Source: Amorphophallus konjac (lineage: Eukaryota > Streptophyta > Magnoliopsida > Alismatales > Araceae). Taken from it: 64,000 bases of DNA. Positions 48,235 through 60,439 of this stretch are shown here, piece by piece. The notes under the pieces are model-generated. The model made no database searches. It had not been told where the DNA came from and was given only the letters and a program-made list of their open reading frames with translations. The first letter of the stretch is position 1. Each line of letters starts with the position of its first letter. Location of the stretch: contig CM040120.1 of the NCBI GenBank assembly GCA_022559845.1, positions 307,060,740-307,124,739 on the forward strand, given 5' to 3'. The position numbers and the translations under genes were made by a program.

Positions 48235-49485
48235 CTACCTGATTCGTTTTTTCCGTTTGATCATCTGTTTGTGGATGAAAAGTTGTGCTGAATTCAATCT
48301 AGTCCCTAGTGAATGTTGTAGACTCTTCCAGAATTGTGATGTGAATCGAGGATCTCTATCAGATATAATAGTGACTGGGACACCATGTAGTTTGACAATC
48401 TCCTTTATGTACAATGCTGCCAGGATATCCACAGACCATCGACTTTTGATTGGTATGAAATGTGCAGATTTAGTCAATCGGTCTATGATTACCCATATTT
48501 CATCGTGTCCACCTCTTGTCTTGAGTAAACCCATAATAAAGTCCATCCCTATACTCCCCTATTTCCATTCGGGAATACTCAAGGGGTGTAATTTACCTGC
48601 GAGTCTAAAATGTTCTGCCTTTACTTGTTGGCAGGTGAGTCAACGGGATACAAAATTAGCTATCTCTTTCTTCATATTGGGCCACCATAAATTTCTTTTG
48701 AGATCTTGATACATCTTTGTTCCTCCTAGATGAATTGTGTATTTGGAATTATCCGCTTCATCTAAGATTAGTTTCTTCGTAGCCTCATGATCTGGTACAC
48801 ATGTTCGGCCCTTAAATAACAATCTTCCGTCATTGGAAATAGAAAAATCCGGCCTTTGTTCAATATTGGATTTAAGTAATATAGGATCATCATTTTGTAG
48901 CTTGACCAGATTTTCTATCAATGTAGGTTGAGCTCGGATATTAGCTATGAAACAATCTTCTTCCTATATGTCAATATCTAAGTTCAACTGAGTAAATTGA
49001 GGAACAAGGTTAGTTACACTTATCATAAGACTTGATAGCATACCCATTAGTTTTCTGCTGAGTGCATCTGCTACAGCACTAGCCTTGCCAGGATGATATT
49101 GAATAGCAAAATCAAAGTCTTTGAGATATTCTAACCACCTCCTCTGCCTCATGTTAAGCTCCTTCTGAGAGAATAAATATTTCAAGCTTTTGTGGTCCGA
49201 GTAGACCGTGAACTTTTCTCTATAAAGATAATGACGCCAAATTTTCAAGGAGAAAATAACTACTGCCAATTCCAAATCATGTACGGGATAGTTTTCCTCG
49301 TGACGTTTCAATTGTCTTGAAGAATAACAGATTACTTTCCCATTCTGTATGATAACGCATCCTAAGCCAATGCCAGACGCATCCGTATACACTTCGAATC
49401 CACCACCCTCCATTGGTAGTGATAAAATAGGAGCTGTCGTAAGATGATTCTTAAGAGTTTGGAAACTCTTCTCACATTCCTCTGA
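48235..49485 (-). pseudogene. pol: Element B RNase H and integrase
   Basis: Same frame as 49840-51885, broken by stops at 49486, 48964 and 48640. RNase [49 protein letters not shown] and ADALSRKL. Integrase: zinc domain around NSKYTIHLGGTKMYQDL, then [13 protein letters not shown] (first Asp) and [11 protein letters not shown] (second Asp, intact). The frame is lost right after TRLNS, so the third catalytic Glu is in the adjoining frame (47457-48234). Confidence 0.88.
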
Positions 49486-51885
49486 CTAGACAAAATGATT
49501 TTTTTTTGTGAGTCTAGTTAAAGGAACCGCAATTTTTGAGAAGTCCTTAATGAATCTCCTATAATAACATACTAAACCCAGAAAGCTCCTTACTTCAGAT
49601 ACAGTCGTTGGCCGACTCCAATTCTTGACAGCTTCTACCTTAGAAGGATCCATAACAATACCTTCTTTTGAAATAATGTGGCCTACGAATGAGACTTCTT
49701 CGAGCCAGAATTCACACTTATTGAGTTTGGCATAAAGCTTGTGTTCTCTAAGTGTTTGTAAAGCTATTTTCAACTGTTGTTCATGTTCCTCTTTTGTCTT
49801 GGAATATATCAAGATATCATCAATGAAGACGACGATGAACTAGTCTAGATATAGCTGGAAGACATTGTTCATAAGTTGCATGAATGCTGCTGGGGCATTA
49901 GTTAACCCAAACGGCATCACTACGAATTCATAGTGGCCATAACGACTTCGAAAAGTAGATTTATAAATGTCCTCTTCTTTAATTCTAAGCTGATGGTAAC
50001 CTGATCTAAGGTCAATCTTAGAGAAATACTCTGCTCCCGAAAGCTGATCGAAGAGCTCATCAATACGCGGCAACGGATGCTTGTTTTTAATTCTAAGCTG
50101 ATTCAGTCGTCGGTAATCGATGCATAGCTTGAGAGAACCATCCTTCTTCTTGACAAATAGAACCGGCGCACCACAAGGGGATGTGCTAGGTCTGATGAAG
50201 CCCTTATCCAGAAGTTCCTGCAACTGCATCTTCAATTTCGTAAGCTCTGTGGGGGACATCATGTAAGGGGCTATAGAAACAGGTGCTACTCCTGGGATGA
50301 GTTCAATAGTGAAGTTCACTTCCCTCTTCGGCGGTAAACTAGGTAATTCGGACGGAAACACATCGGGGAACTCATTTACAATAGGAATGTCCGCTAAGAT
50401 AATCTCCTTGGATTCGGTAACTATAACAGAAGCAAGAAAAGCTTCACATCCTTGCGAGATAAGTTTACAAGCGTGAAGAGAAGATATGATAGTAGGATGC
50501 TTCTTGTACTTGATGCCAAGAAAAGTGAATCTTGGAAGACCGGGCTTTCGAAAGGATATAATCCTATTTTGGCAATTGATATAAGCATCATGATCTAAAA
50601 GCCAATCTACCCCTAAAATGGCATCATAACCTTTCATGTCAAGGCATACTAAGTTTGCGGGGAGATTATGACCTTCTACTATCACTTCGCTATCAGGATA
50701 ATAGTTGGTAAGCTTTGTTCTAGAACCTAAGGGTGTGGAAATAGTAAGATCTGAAGGTAAGGGAACTGATGCGATTGGTAATGTTTTAGCGAAAGTAGTG
50801 GAGATAAAAGAATGAGAGGCACCCGTATCAAATAGCACAAATGCAGGACGAGAACAAATTTGAAGAGTACCTTCCATAAGCCCATCATCCCTGGGCACTT
50901 CTTCTTCTTCTAGAATAGCATTGAGGCGAGCCTGCCTCCTGCGTCCATTACTAGATGACTGGTCCTTCATAAGGGGGCATTCCGGCATGCGATGCTCCCT
51001 GCTTCCACAACGTAAACAAGCGCCGAGATGCTTCCAACACTCCTCAGCCGAATGGCCGAATTTTTCACAAAATGTGCAAGCCGTGGCGACCTGCTCCTTC
51101 TCCTCCTTAACTTTTTTTTGCTTATGGGAACCTCCACCATTCCCATTCCTAGATCTCTTCTTACTATCACGGCTCTTGTAAGGCTCCGTGATGCTGAATT
51201 TCTCTTTCTTATAACACCGATCAGAATGTCTGCTAGACTCCTCTCCTTTCCCCTTTAAGTTCTCGACCTTCTCCAAGGTCCTTTCACATAGGTACACTCG
51301 CTGAACCATCTCCGCATAAGTACGGATGTTTTGGATCCCGAGCTGCTGGATGAAACCGGGACGTAACCCGTCCATAAACCTATTCACCTTTAATAAATCG
51401 GTACTAATTAGATGTGATGCATATGGTGCTAGCCATGAGAATTGCAGTTCATATTCGGCAACCGTCATCATTCCTTGCCGAAGAGCGGTGAACTCCATAG
51501 CCTTTCTCTCTTTTACGTGCTCCGAAAAGTACTTGGCACGGAATAGGGTAAGAAAACCTTCCCATGTATGAGGTGCATCGGTCAGAGGTGTCGGAACCGA
51601 CTTCCACCATGTGCGAGCAACTTTGTTAAGTTGAAAGGTTGCGAGACGCACCTTCTCATGATCGGTGCATTGAATCACATCAAAGATACGGTTCATTTCA
51701 TCTATCCAGTTCTCTGCCTCGTCGGGATTAGAAGAACCATAGAATCGCAGAGGATTTAAACTCCGAAAATTATGATGTAGGTCACCAGCCCTTGCCCCTG
51801 CACCACCTTGTGCTATGGTTTACAATGCCTGAGTAAGGTCGGCAACTGTTTGTTGCATGCCATCCCAATCTACACGATGAGCCAT
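49486..51885 (-). pseudogene. gag-pol: Element B Gag, protease and reverse transcriptase
   Basis: ATG at 51885 opens MAHRVDWDGMQQTVADLTQA; a TAA follows two codons later, then the frame stays open to the TAG at 49840 and on to 49486. Gag core: [48 protein letters not shown]. Two knuckles: [14 protein letters not shown] and [14 protein letters not shown]. Protease: [12 protein letters not shown] (Asp codon near 50831). [58 protein letters not shown], and the catalytic FIDD at 49816-49827. Only a few codons separate this from an uninterrupted polyprotein, so B is better preserved than A. Confidence 0.92.
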
Positions 51886-52100
51886 TCGTAAGATAAGGTA
51901 CCTGAGAGAAAAATAATGACTTGTTATTTCTCATGAAATTGGAATGAAAAATCAATCTTAAAGATAATTAATTATCTTATCCCAGGCTCTACCCAATTGA
52001 CACATGGGTGTGGAAATTTCTTCCTTAGTTCATAGGTATGGGTCCTTAAACCTTGGACTTACCCTATGACATGACTCTTCTTCTTAAGTCTTGAGACTTA

Positions 52101-52114
52101 GGCTCTGATACCAA
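52101..52114 (-). other. Primer-binding site of element B (tRNA-iMet)
   Basis: The minus strand reads TTGGTATCAGAGCC a few bases after the 5' LTR. Confidence 0.92.
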
Positions 52115-53523
52115 CTTAACCGTCACGTCCCGAGCCTTTTATTACAGCGGAAGACTAACTCGGGGAGCGCGAACAACTGGCATGGTAAGCCTCTTGCAAG
52201 TAAGAATGATCAGAGCGCAATACAATTACACACACAAATGTAATTGCACAATAATTTAGTCAAACTCCAACTTTATTCCATAAATGATCAAAAATATCCT
52301 TTTACAATAACCTTTCATCATTTTCCATTCCACTAGACTCAAGAAATGAGAAATTACAAAGACTCGATCTAACATTGTAGACTTCCTAAGTCTTCACTCT
52401 CCATTTGATATGACTTTCATTCGCTCTCGGACCCGCTACTTGTATAACCCGAATCTGAATTCGTATCACTTCCATCTCCTAAAAAGATTAGAAATAGGTA
52501 ATGAGCACATTTACCCAGTAGGTATCTTCGCATCAACATGAAGGCACTATTAAAGTAATTAACAATTTAGCTCTAAAGAATAAGGTAAAAATCATGCGAA
52601 TGCGATCAATCACGTGATTAAACTAAAGTAACAAGACGATCAAGTAAGTTAGAATGAGAGCAAGTACGAACTAGCGAGAATGTAACAAGAACATGATATT
52701 GGCCTTTCATGAACAAGAATGTATCGAAAATGTACTAGCAAGCCACATAATCATCACTCCAGTATCTTTTGCTGATGAGCAAGTACTTCGTGAATTTCTA
52801 TGGAATATCAAGTAAGAAAGTCATGTACAAGAATGTCATGTCATGCTGTATTGTGGATTTTTACTTATTTATAGAGAAAGTACTCCCAGCGCAATGCGAC
52901 GCTAGTAGCATCATACCCCATGGTTTATAATAGTATGTTTCCGTTAATGAGCCGAGGGGACTAGCATAGAGCCCTTGAACACAATCTGTGCTCGATCGCA
53001 TCTTCAAGTATAAATCAAGCTTTTTCTACGCATGTAACAATAAAGTATGGCCAAGAATGTACAATTCCAACAAGCTCTTGATAACAATAATTCAATGAAT
53101 GAATGCTTTAATAAGAATCATGAGAAATCAAGAATGACTTAAGCAATGTTATGCTTATGGAAGTAAATCGGCAGTATAACGGTACATTCTTTATTTTCCA
53201 TTCATTATTTTAGGTTTCTTGATCAATATGATAAGTTCTAGATCATTAATAGTCCATCTAGAAATCTTGGAATATCAACCCTTGGTCCACCTTAGGTTAA
53301 AATACTCAAGCAGTGTAACGGTCATGTACTGGGCCGTTACATGATGTGACGCTCTAGTATTGGGCAGTTACATTAGTCTGAATCTAGAGCCAACAAATCG
53401 GACTCAGTTGAATGTGATGGTCGTATATTAGGCCGTTACTTGTGCCTGACGGTCCAACATAAAGCCGTTACATTACTGATAACCAAAAATATCGATAGTG
53501 TAATCTAATCAATGGGCTTTAAT

Positions 53524-53638
53524 GGTACAACCAACTCGGCGTCCTAGTGGGAATCCCAGGCTCGCAGAGAATTACAGAGGCCTTGAAATAAGATTTCCTA
53601 CTCCATTGGAAGGAATATTCAATAGAGAGGTCCTCATG
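53524..53638 (-). other. Shared leader module, element B 5' LTR copy
   Basis: Same as 45521-45635, with a handful of substitutions (CGCAGAGAATTACAGAGG here). Confidence 0.75.
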
Positions 53639-55239
53639 TCAAAGAATAATGTTCCTATAGTGCAAAGTGAACTAATGGACAACATACCGGAATATGCGCC
53701 ATATACTTAAAGAAATGACTCTATTGATAAAGAAGAATGTGTAACAATATGAAACCAAGATAAAACTCCGTCAATACAACATTGGAAAATCATGATTTAG
53801 AATACAAAACTATAGAGTTTTAGCCAATGAAATTAGCATAAATTAAAATAACCTAAGACACATAAATCATGCAATTTGATTATGAATCAGTAACTAAACT
53901 TGAAGTCATGATATCAGATCCAACTTAGCTATCTAAGCTTATTTATAAGTAAACTTAACTGGTTATTATTCTGCCTTGGGCTGCCAAAACACAGGGGTCT
54001 GACGGTCTACGATAGGCACGTTACAGTGCTTGCGACGGTTTATCGAGGGGCCGTTACAGTGGTGTAATGCTCCTGCTAGGGTGCGTTAGAGACAATAGAC
54101 CAATAAAAGCACATCAGGGTGTGACGGTCTATCCTAAGGCCGTTACACTTACGTTGGTGCGTCAGAGAATCTGCTGGCAATAAACTAAGTAAAGGTTTAT
54201 GAAAACATAACATGCCTGGAAATCAAAATACTACCACTATCCTAGTCATGATGACGAACTATAGGCCAACTATATGCATGGGTTTAGTGAATAGACATGA
54301 TAATATCTTTTACTTTCCATTTAGGACTAAGAGATGCATGAATGTATAGAACTATTAGATCATGAAATTCTTAGTCTATAATGCATCAAATCAAGCACAA
54401 CCAAAGGGCTTTTATTCCTAACAAGTTATTTTTGCCAATCATGAGATAACCTACTTCTTCTAAAACCTTTAAACTTCGAATTTGATGCTAGGTGCTACCC
54501 TTAGTCCCTTGTACTTCTTGTGATAAATCAACAACTTCAATCTGCTCTATTTCCTCAGCCTCTTGACCTAAGGATGTGAAATTTTGAGGGTACGAAGATG
54601 AAACTATTTGGAATAAAAAGTTCTAAAGGATTGAACTCTAATTACCTCGTTTAGATGTCCTAATTTCAGGGGACTTACGTTCAGATTCCTGGGTTGCTAA
54701 GGTTGAATCAGCAACTTTGGAAGCTTCTATCTCCTTGGTTGCCTGATCTCCTAGCACGAAATTTGGAGAACTATTAGTATAAAGTTTACTAAACAAAATA
54801 TTCTAAGGAACTTACCTGAAATTATATCTCTTTACCTTGATTCTTCACGAGCCAAAAGTAAGGGTCGCTCAGTTCAATACTAGGTCCGATTTATAGGGTT
54901 TTGAAGATTAGATCGATTCTAGAGTCTTTAATTTGCCAGAACCTAATCCCTAAGAGTCCTTAGTAATGTTATAAGCTTCCTTAAGTCGATCTCTTATAGA
55001 TAAGATCCCAAAGTTTTAATCTTTTTGCTCGTTCTTTCTTTCACGAAACTAACAGAGTGTAACGCATCAGGCTGGTGTGTTACACGGCTGTGGCGGTCGC
55101 CCGATAGACCGTTACATTCAACGTGTATAGAGTTTCAATTTAATATAACTCTTTTATTCATTTATCCACATAATTATCTCATATAAATAGTATTTATCTT
55201 TAAAATACGTGAAAAAGCTAATTACCCTTCTATAATATG

Positions 55240-55541
55240 GGCCAAACTTAATGGGCTTGGTCCATTTAACCTTTTGGATAATAATTAGATAGGCTAGGTC
55301 AACTAATTATCCTAATTGAGCCTTATAATGACTTATTAATCCAATAACCCCTTCATTAATTTATTTAAGCCTTTGTAATTTCCAGAAAATGGCCAAACTT
55401 AATGGGCTTGGTCCATTTAACCTTTTGGATAATAATTAGATAGGCTATGTCAACTAATTAGCCTAATTGAGCCTTATAATGACTTATTAATCTAATAACC
55501 CCTTCATTAATTTATTTAAGCCTTTATAATTTCCAAAAAAT
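55240..55541. repeat. 151-bp tandem duplication private to the element B 5' LTR
   Basis: GGCCAAACTTAATGGGCTTG starts at 55240 and 55391. The downstream words (TTTTGGATAATAATTAGATA, CCCCTTCATTAATTTATTTA) are repeated in order. The other LTR has a single copy from about 47249. Confidence 0.88.
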
Positions 55542-55585
55542 ATTTTAAAATCAAAAATTATATATATAAATTCTGGGGCACTACA

Positions 55586-57721
55586 TTTTCTTTGGTAGGC
55601 AATGGGTTATCCTTGGGGAACAAACGTGCTCTCTCCATTTTGTTGCATTATTTCTCTAGGCCTTGTCATATTTGATAAAATATTGTATTCTGTGTAGGTC
55701 AGTACAACGTCAGTGGAACACATGTGTTGTTTCAATGAAGTTGTAGGTCGTCTCCAAGAATCTGGTAAAGATATGAAATTATCAAGGTCATGTCAAGACT
55801 TGAGTTTGATGGCATGCTAAATTGTCTAAATTATATTAGTATCTTGCAGTATCCACTATATTTGGAATTTGTATTACATTTCGTAAAAACATAAAGCCAT
55901 TAAAATGCATTGCCTCAATCACTTGTGATACTATCGATAACATTGTGAGAAAGATTCTTTGTTGGGATTTTATTCAATTTTTCTCTTCTATTTTGCAGCA
56001 CTTGATGTATCAACAAAAGGAAATCAATATATAAATTCATGCCTGAGGTTATTGTTTCTCTTGTGTTTAACCCTGTCTACATATTGTCTATATAATAGCA
56101 GTATACTGATTCTCAAAGTAATTATTGTTTGTGGAATCACCAATACCTTTTATGGCATAAATACTATTTTTTTCTCACCGCTTGTTTTCTACAAGTTGAA
56201 TGAAGAAATGAAGGGCATGGAAAGTCTAGTTGTACAATTGTATCCTTTATTCATCTCATGCTTAACATTTTGGTGATGAAGGCAATCTTTTTGTGGCATG
56301 AATATAGTTTTGGTCAGCCATAAGGTTGTGGCTAAAGCAGTAGATCCATGATCACGTTTAATGAATAATATTTTGATCAGACACTAATATTTTTGATCCG
56401 ACACTATAGTGCTTGCATTTCATGATTCCACTTGTCCTTATATTTATCGGTTCTACTGACCAGTGAATTATGTATTATTTTATTTCCAGCAGATTGTTTA
56501 CTTAATTTTCTGATCAATTGTCAATGTAATGTGTTTTTCTAAATTACCATTTGTATGATCACATCCTTACCCAAAATCGTCATTTGTTTTCTTGGTGATG
56601 TAAAGCACAGTTCATATAGGGTCAGCGATTAGGAAATTGATATTAGGACATGTCAATGGCAGACAATCTGCGTACAAATGGGCTAAGACTGATCAATGTG
56701 AAATCAACTTGGTGCATCCTAGTATGGACTCTTGTGGCTGTGTGGCCCTGTCCAGTTGCTTGGTCATTTTTTAACAGAATAGAATATATACATCAGCAGG
56801 CTGAGATGCTTCGATTCACAAGATTTTTCAGTGATTGTTTGTCTTGAAACCTCATGAAATTCAGTTGCTTCAAATTAGTAGGTCATGGGCCCAGTGTGCA
56901 ATACCTATTATTATACGATGTTAATATTATTTTACTTATTTAGTATTCATGTCTCTCTTATCTCTGATCTTCCTTTGTTATTGTTCCAATATTGTAAAGT
57001 ATTACTTAATGTTCTAAGCATTAATCTCTACAATAGACAACAAAATGGTTTACAATAGATAATAATGCTCTTATTATTTTCTGATTTTTTTGAAAGTGAT
57101 TATTAGTTTCTAAATTAGCATCATGTACCCTGCTTATGATGCTTTTTACTTCATGATAGCTATATCAAATTGGCAAATGCATTACAGACATTCTTATTTT
57201 TCCCTTTTTTACTACCAGTTTCACACTGGCCTTCGTAGGGGTTTATATTTGATTTGTGATTTTATCATTTATATTCTTACTACATGGAGTCTGCATTTGG
57301 GATGACTTAAAATGAGAGGGACTAGGCCTTTACTTGCCTGCTATTTGGGGGTGGGGATTTGTAATCAGTTGTTTCTACTCTATATTTGGCATTCCAAATC
57401 TATTTGATATTACTTGGTTCCACTAAAGTAGCACACATGCAGCTGACTATTTCTATGTGAAAGAACAATGTAATTTTTTGTTTGATGGCTTTTCCCGATG
57501 GTGACAGGTGGAACTGAAGGTTTATTTACCCAAAAAACTCTGGAAATCACTAATGAAGTCCTTTCAACCTATAAAAACCAAGGTTCTTCCAAAATCAAGA
57601 TATCTTCTTTGTCCAACTTTTTCATGCTACCACTCTAATATTTTATGCCTTGTCATGTGAAAGGTGGTTATGATATGTTGGGCCGGACAAAGGATCAGAT
57701 AAGAACAACTGAGCAAGTGAA
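55586..57721. other. AT-rich low-copy-looking DNA, no gene recognised
   Basis: Continues the non-coding texture of 38946-44120 on the other side of element B. Small ORFs (55959-56276, 56650-56847, 57123-57305) have no family resemblance. A stretch near 57508-57600 is open in two frames after an ACAG acceptor-like site and might be an exon, but I cannot identify it. Confidence 0.4.
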
Positions 57722-58049
57722 TGTTGTTGGGCATGTGTGGAACATGCTTGATTCTATTATTTTGATGATGTCTAACTATGAGTCATTGATAAATCTGACT
57801 TGCATTTAATGATGTCAACGTTATGCATTTCAGGTCAGTACATGCATGAGAATGGCCTCATGAAAAGGAGCAAGCTAACCAAGGTTGAAAGTCACTCAAG
57901 GTGCAAGTGCACAAAAATCAAGGCAAGAGGTTGCACAAAAATCAAGGAAGATTTCACAAAGGGGCAGAATGTTATGGAGAGTATGTTCACAGGTCATGAA
58001 GACATGGGCAGAAAGATAGGCAAAAGAAGCTGGAAACTCTAGATTATAT

Positions 58050-58800
58050 AAAGGACAGGTCGACCTTTCCTCAACACTAGGTCGACCTCATTAGAAAGTG
58101 TTCAAGCTGCATCGACCACATAGCTGAAAGTGTTCAAGTTGCATCGACCACATAGCTGAAAGTGCTCAAGCTGCATCGACATCTCTGAAGGAATTCAACA
58201 AATGTGCATCGACCTTGAAGGCCAGTCTTCAGCATAACCTCAGTAGTTGCACCGACCTCGCAGAAGGTGCAGAAGGCCAAGCACCTTATGTGCATCGACC
58301 TCATCGTCACACAGGTCAACATCACTGTTCAACATCCGACGGTCCATTGAAGTCCCAAAGGAGCAATGTCAACCTGTTGATTCAGGATGTCGATCTGTGT
58401 GCGTCACAGAAAGCGTTATAAATGCCGTTTTGCTTTAGAGTGTTGACATGTCTCACTCAGGAGGTCGACACCATTGGATTCCAGAAAGGGCTTATGCCAG
58501 ATCGTCTGAAGAAGGGTCGACCTGTATCTCTCAGCAGGTCGACACTGTAGCTTCCTAGAGAACGTTATAAACACATTTTCGCTTGGAAGTGTCGACCTAC
58601 CTGTTACAGGAGGTCGACTTGTGGGCATTCTAGAAAGCATGGTAAACGCTATTTCCCATAGAAGTGTTGACACCACAGTCTGAGGAGGTCGACACCATGA
58701 CGTCCCAGAAAGTGTTGAAGATAAATTCTTGTGAAGCAGTGTCGACACCATGCTCTCAGCAGGTCGACACCACTATTCTCCCAGAAGCTTATTAAGCTAG
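58050..58800. repeat. GTCGAC-pair tandem array in S2 U3
   Basis: First a ~33-bp repeat (GTGTTCAAGCTGCATCGACC, three copies, 58098-58180), then five or six ~75-bp units (58405-58795). Each later unit has CAGAAAG/TAGAGAA, TTATAAA-like, GTGTCGACMY, and a CTCAGCAGGTCGACAC-type second half, so that paired motifs form an interrupted palindrome (GTCGACCTG / CAGGTCGAC near 58520). Confidence 0.82.
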
Positions 58801-59390
58801 TTTTCTGTCAAATCAAAGGGGATCCAAAGAGCAAAAATATATACCACCAATCCCCAAAAACATGGATTTTGAGGTCTGGATGAAGTTCCCAAGTTTGACT
58901 TTTTGTCTCTGCCATCATATCACATCTAATCTACTTTTTGGAGATGGGTATGTCAGAAATCACAGTTGGGAAAGGTTACTTCAGCCTGCCACTGCCTTTT
59001 GCTGTCCCCCAATGGGACTCCTGTACAGACAGGGTTCACAAGATAGCGAATAGACTTCAGCCAATAAGGAGACCGCTTGTCAAAGAGGCCATTTAATGAG
59101 GAGATCTGAAAAGTAACAGAAGAAAAGATATGGTCTGTTTCTTCTACCTGCCACCGTCTCATCTATGGGACTGCTTTAGAGAGGCTCTCAAGTACAACCT
59201 GCGCATGCCTCAAAGGAAGAATGTTCTTAGAGGGAAAAGCTCTTTTTCTCATTTATCTCACACCCTCTATCTTCGATGGATCCAATCAAGGCTCACAGCT
59301 CAAAGGAGATTATTTTACTCAACCAATTAGCTGAATCCTTTTGGAGGGAAAATTCTCCACCACATCTCCTAGCAACTCTTCTATTTATAT

Positions 59391-59400
59391 CAAGCTTCTA
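59391..59400 (+). promoter_or_regulatory. Candidate TATA box, S2 5' LTR
   Basis: CTATTTATATCAAG lies between the U3 motif array and the hairpin leader, the position equivalent to the S1 TATA box. Confidence 0.5.
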
Positions 59401-59733
59401 CAAGAGAAGAAGTTGCTGCTGCCTTGGAAGAAAGGCCACGCCTTGAGCATTCAGGAAGAATATCTGTGAGAAAGAAAAGGAGTGAGTGAAAGCAGCCCAG
59501 CACCAAGGTTAACTCTTTCCGGTGCTATAAGAGAGAGAGCAGAAGAGAAAGAGAAAGCTGAGAGAGTCCAGCTCGTGAGAGAAGCAAGAGTGTGCAGCCA
59601 AAGAAATAGAAGATCTGTGTGTCACTCAGCTCGTGAATCAAATCCAGAGCTACTTTGTTCCTGCGAAGCTAAAATCCTTTTGTTTTTCATTTTGTGTTTC
59701 TTCTGTTCATCTTGTTCTTCCGATCCCCTGTTT

Positions 59734-60085
59734 AGGGAACGGGTTCCCTCTGTGGTCTCAGAAGAAGGGAGAAGTGTTCTTCTCCGGGTTCCCTCTGTGT
59801 TTTTAGAGGAAGAGAGGATCTGATCCTCAGGGCCTGTGAGCAGCTAGGTGTTGTCTCACGTGTCCGTCTGTATTCACAGAAGAAGGGAGGTTTGTGCTCC
59901 TCCGGTCACTACCACTGGTAGTGGGTATGATCTTGTGGATATAAGATAAGGGTGAGGGATTTGTCTCCCTCGTGTCAAGCTATGAGTCAGCGTGTGTTGT
60001 GGAGGTTCTCCACAGTTCTTGCGTATGCAAGGGTACGCCTCACCGGGTTTGGTGAGGGGATGTAGGTTGCGGGTCTGCAACCGAA
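59734..60085 (+). repeat. Mini-hairpin chain in S2 leader
   Basis: Series of short perfect inverted repeats: AGGGAAC/GTTCCCT (about 59734), GGAGAAG/CTTCTCC (59768-59785), GAGGATC/GATCCTC (59813-59827), CACTACCA/TGGTAGTG (59907-59923), GAGGGA/TCCCTC (59954-59971), GTGGAG/CTCCAC (about 59999-60013), CTTGC/GCAAG (60018-60031), CCTCACC/GGTGAGG (60038-60057), GGTTGC/GCAACC (60066-60083). It ends at GAACCACCTTAAAA, matching the point where the S1 chain ends. Stem sequences differ from S1. Confidence 0.82.
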
Positions 60086-60439
60086 CCACCTTAAAATCTC
60101 CTGTGTTGTGGGTTGTGCATCTTGTGCGATTGCTCCATATCTTCTATCCCCATTCATAGGTTTGTGTGCTTTCTTTATCGTATGTAATCTAAGTTATTGC
60201 CATCGCACACCTAAGCGTTGTGGATTGTGCTATCTTGTCTGCACATCATTTATCCTTCGCTCTACATTTCCATTCCCTTGGCTGCCTGTTGCACCCTTGC
60301 ACACAGGCACTGGGGAGCATACTCCAGCAAAGGAGGATCACCTTGCATACACACACACACACCCTGGTTGACCACTATAGAACACACCCACACAAAGCTT
60401 GTATATTCATACTCATTTGATGTTCTTTATTGATGGGAT

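Larger units (their letters stand above)
44121..55585 (-). mobile_element. Ty3/gypsy LTR retrotransposon B (chromovirus-like), near-complete
   Basis: Minus-strand element with two ~3.3-3.5 kb LTRs, tRNA-iMet primer site (52101-52114), one long gag-pol frame (51885 to about 48235), a shifted C-terminal part, and a GGGGGAGGG tract. Related to A in every domain and in parts of the U5, but the LTRs are otherwise distinct. The flanks read TTTT on both sides (44117-44120; 55586-55589), or ATTTT if the LTR is trimmed by one base, a weak target duplication. It sits in low-copy DNA between the UBC/DnaJ relics and S2. Confidence 0.93.
52121..55585 (-). repeat. Element B 5' LTR
   Basis: From CGTCACGTCCCGAGCC to GGGGCACTACA. 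Colinear with 44121-47443, but about 140 bp longer owing to the 151-bp tandem duplication at 55240-55541. Contains palindrome blocks (53315-53475, 53998-54165) and the module (53524-53638). Confidence 0.92.
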
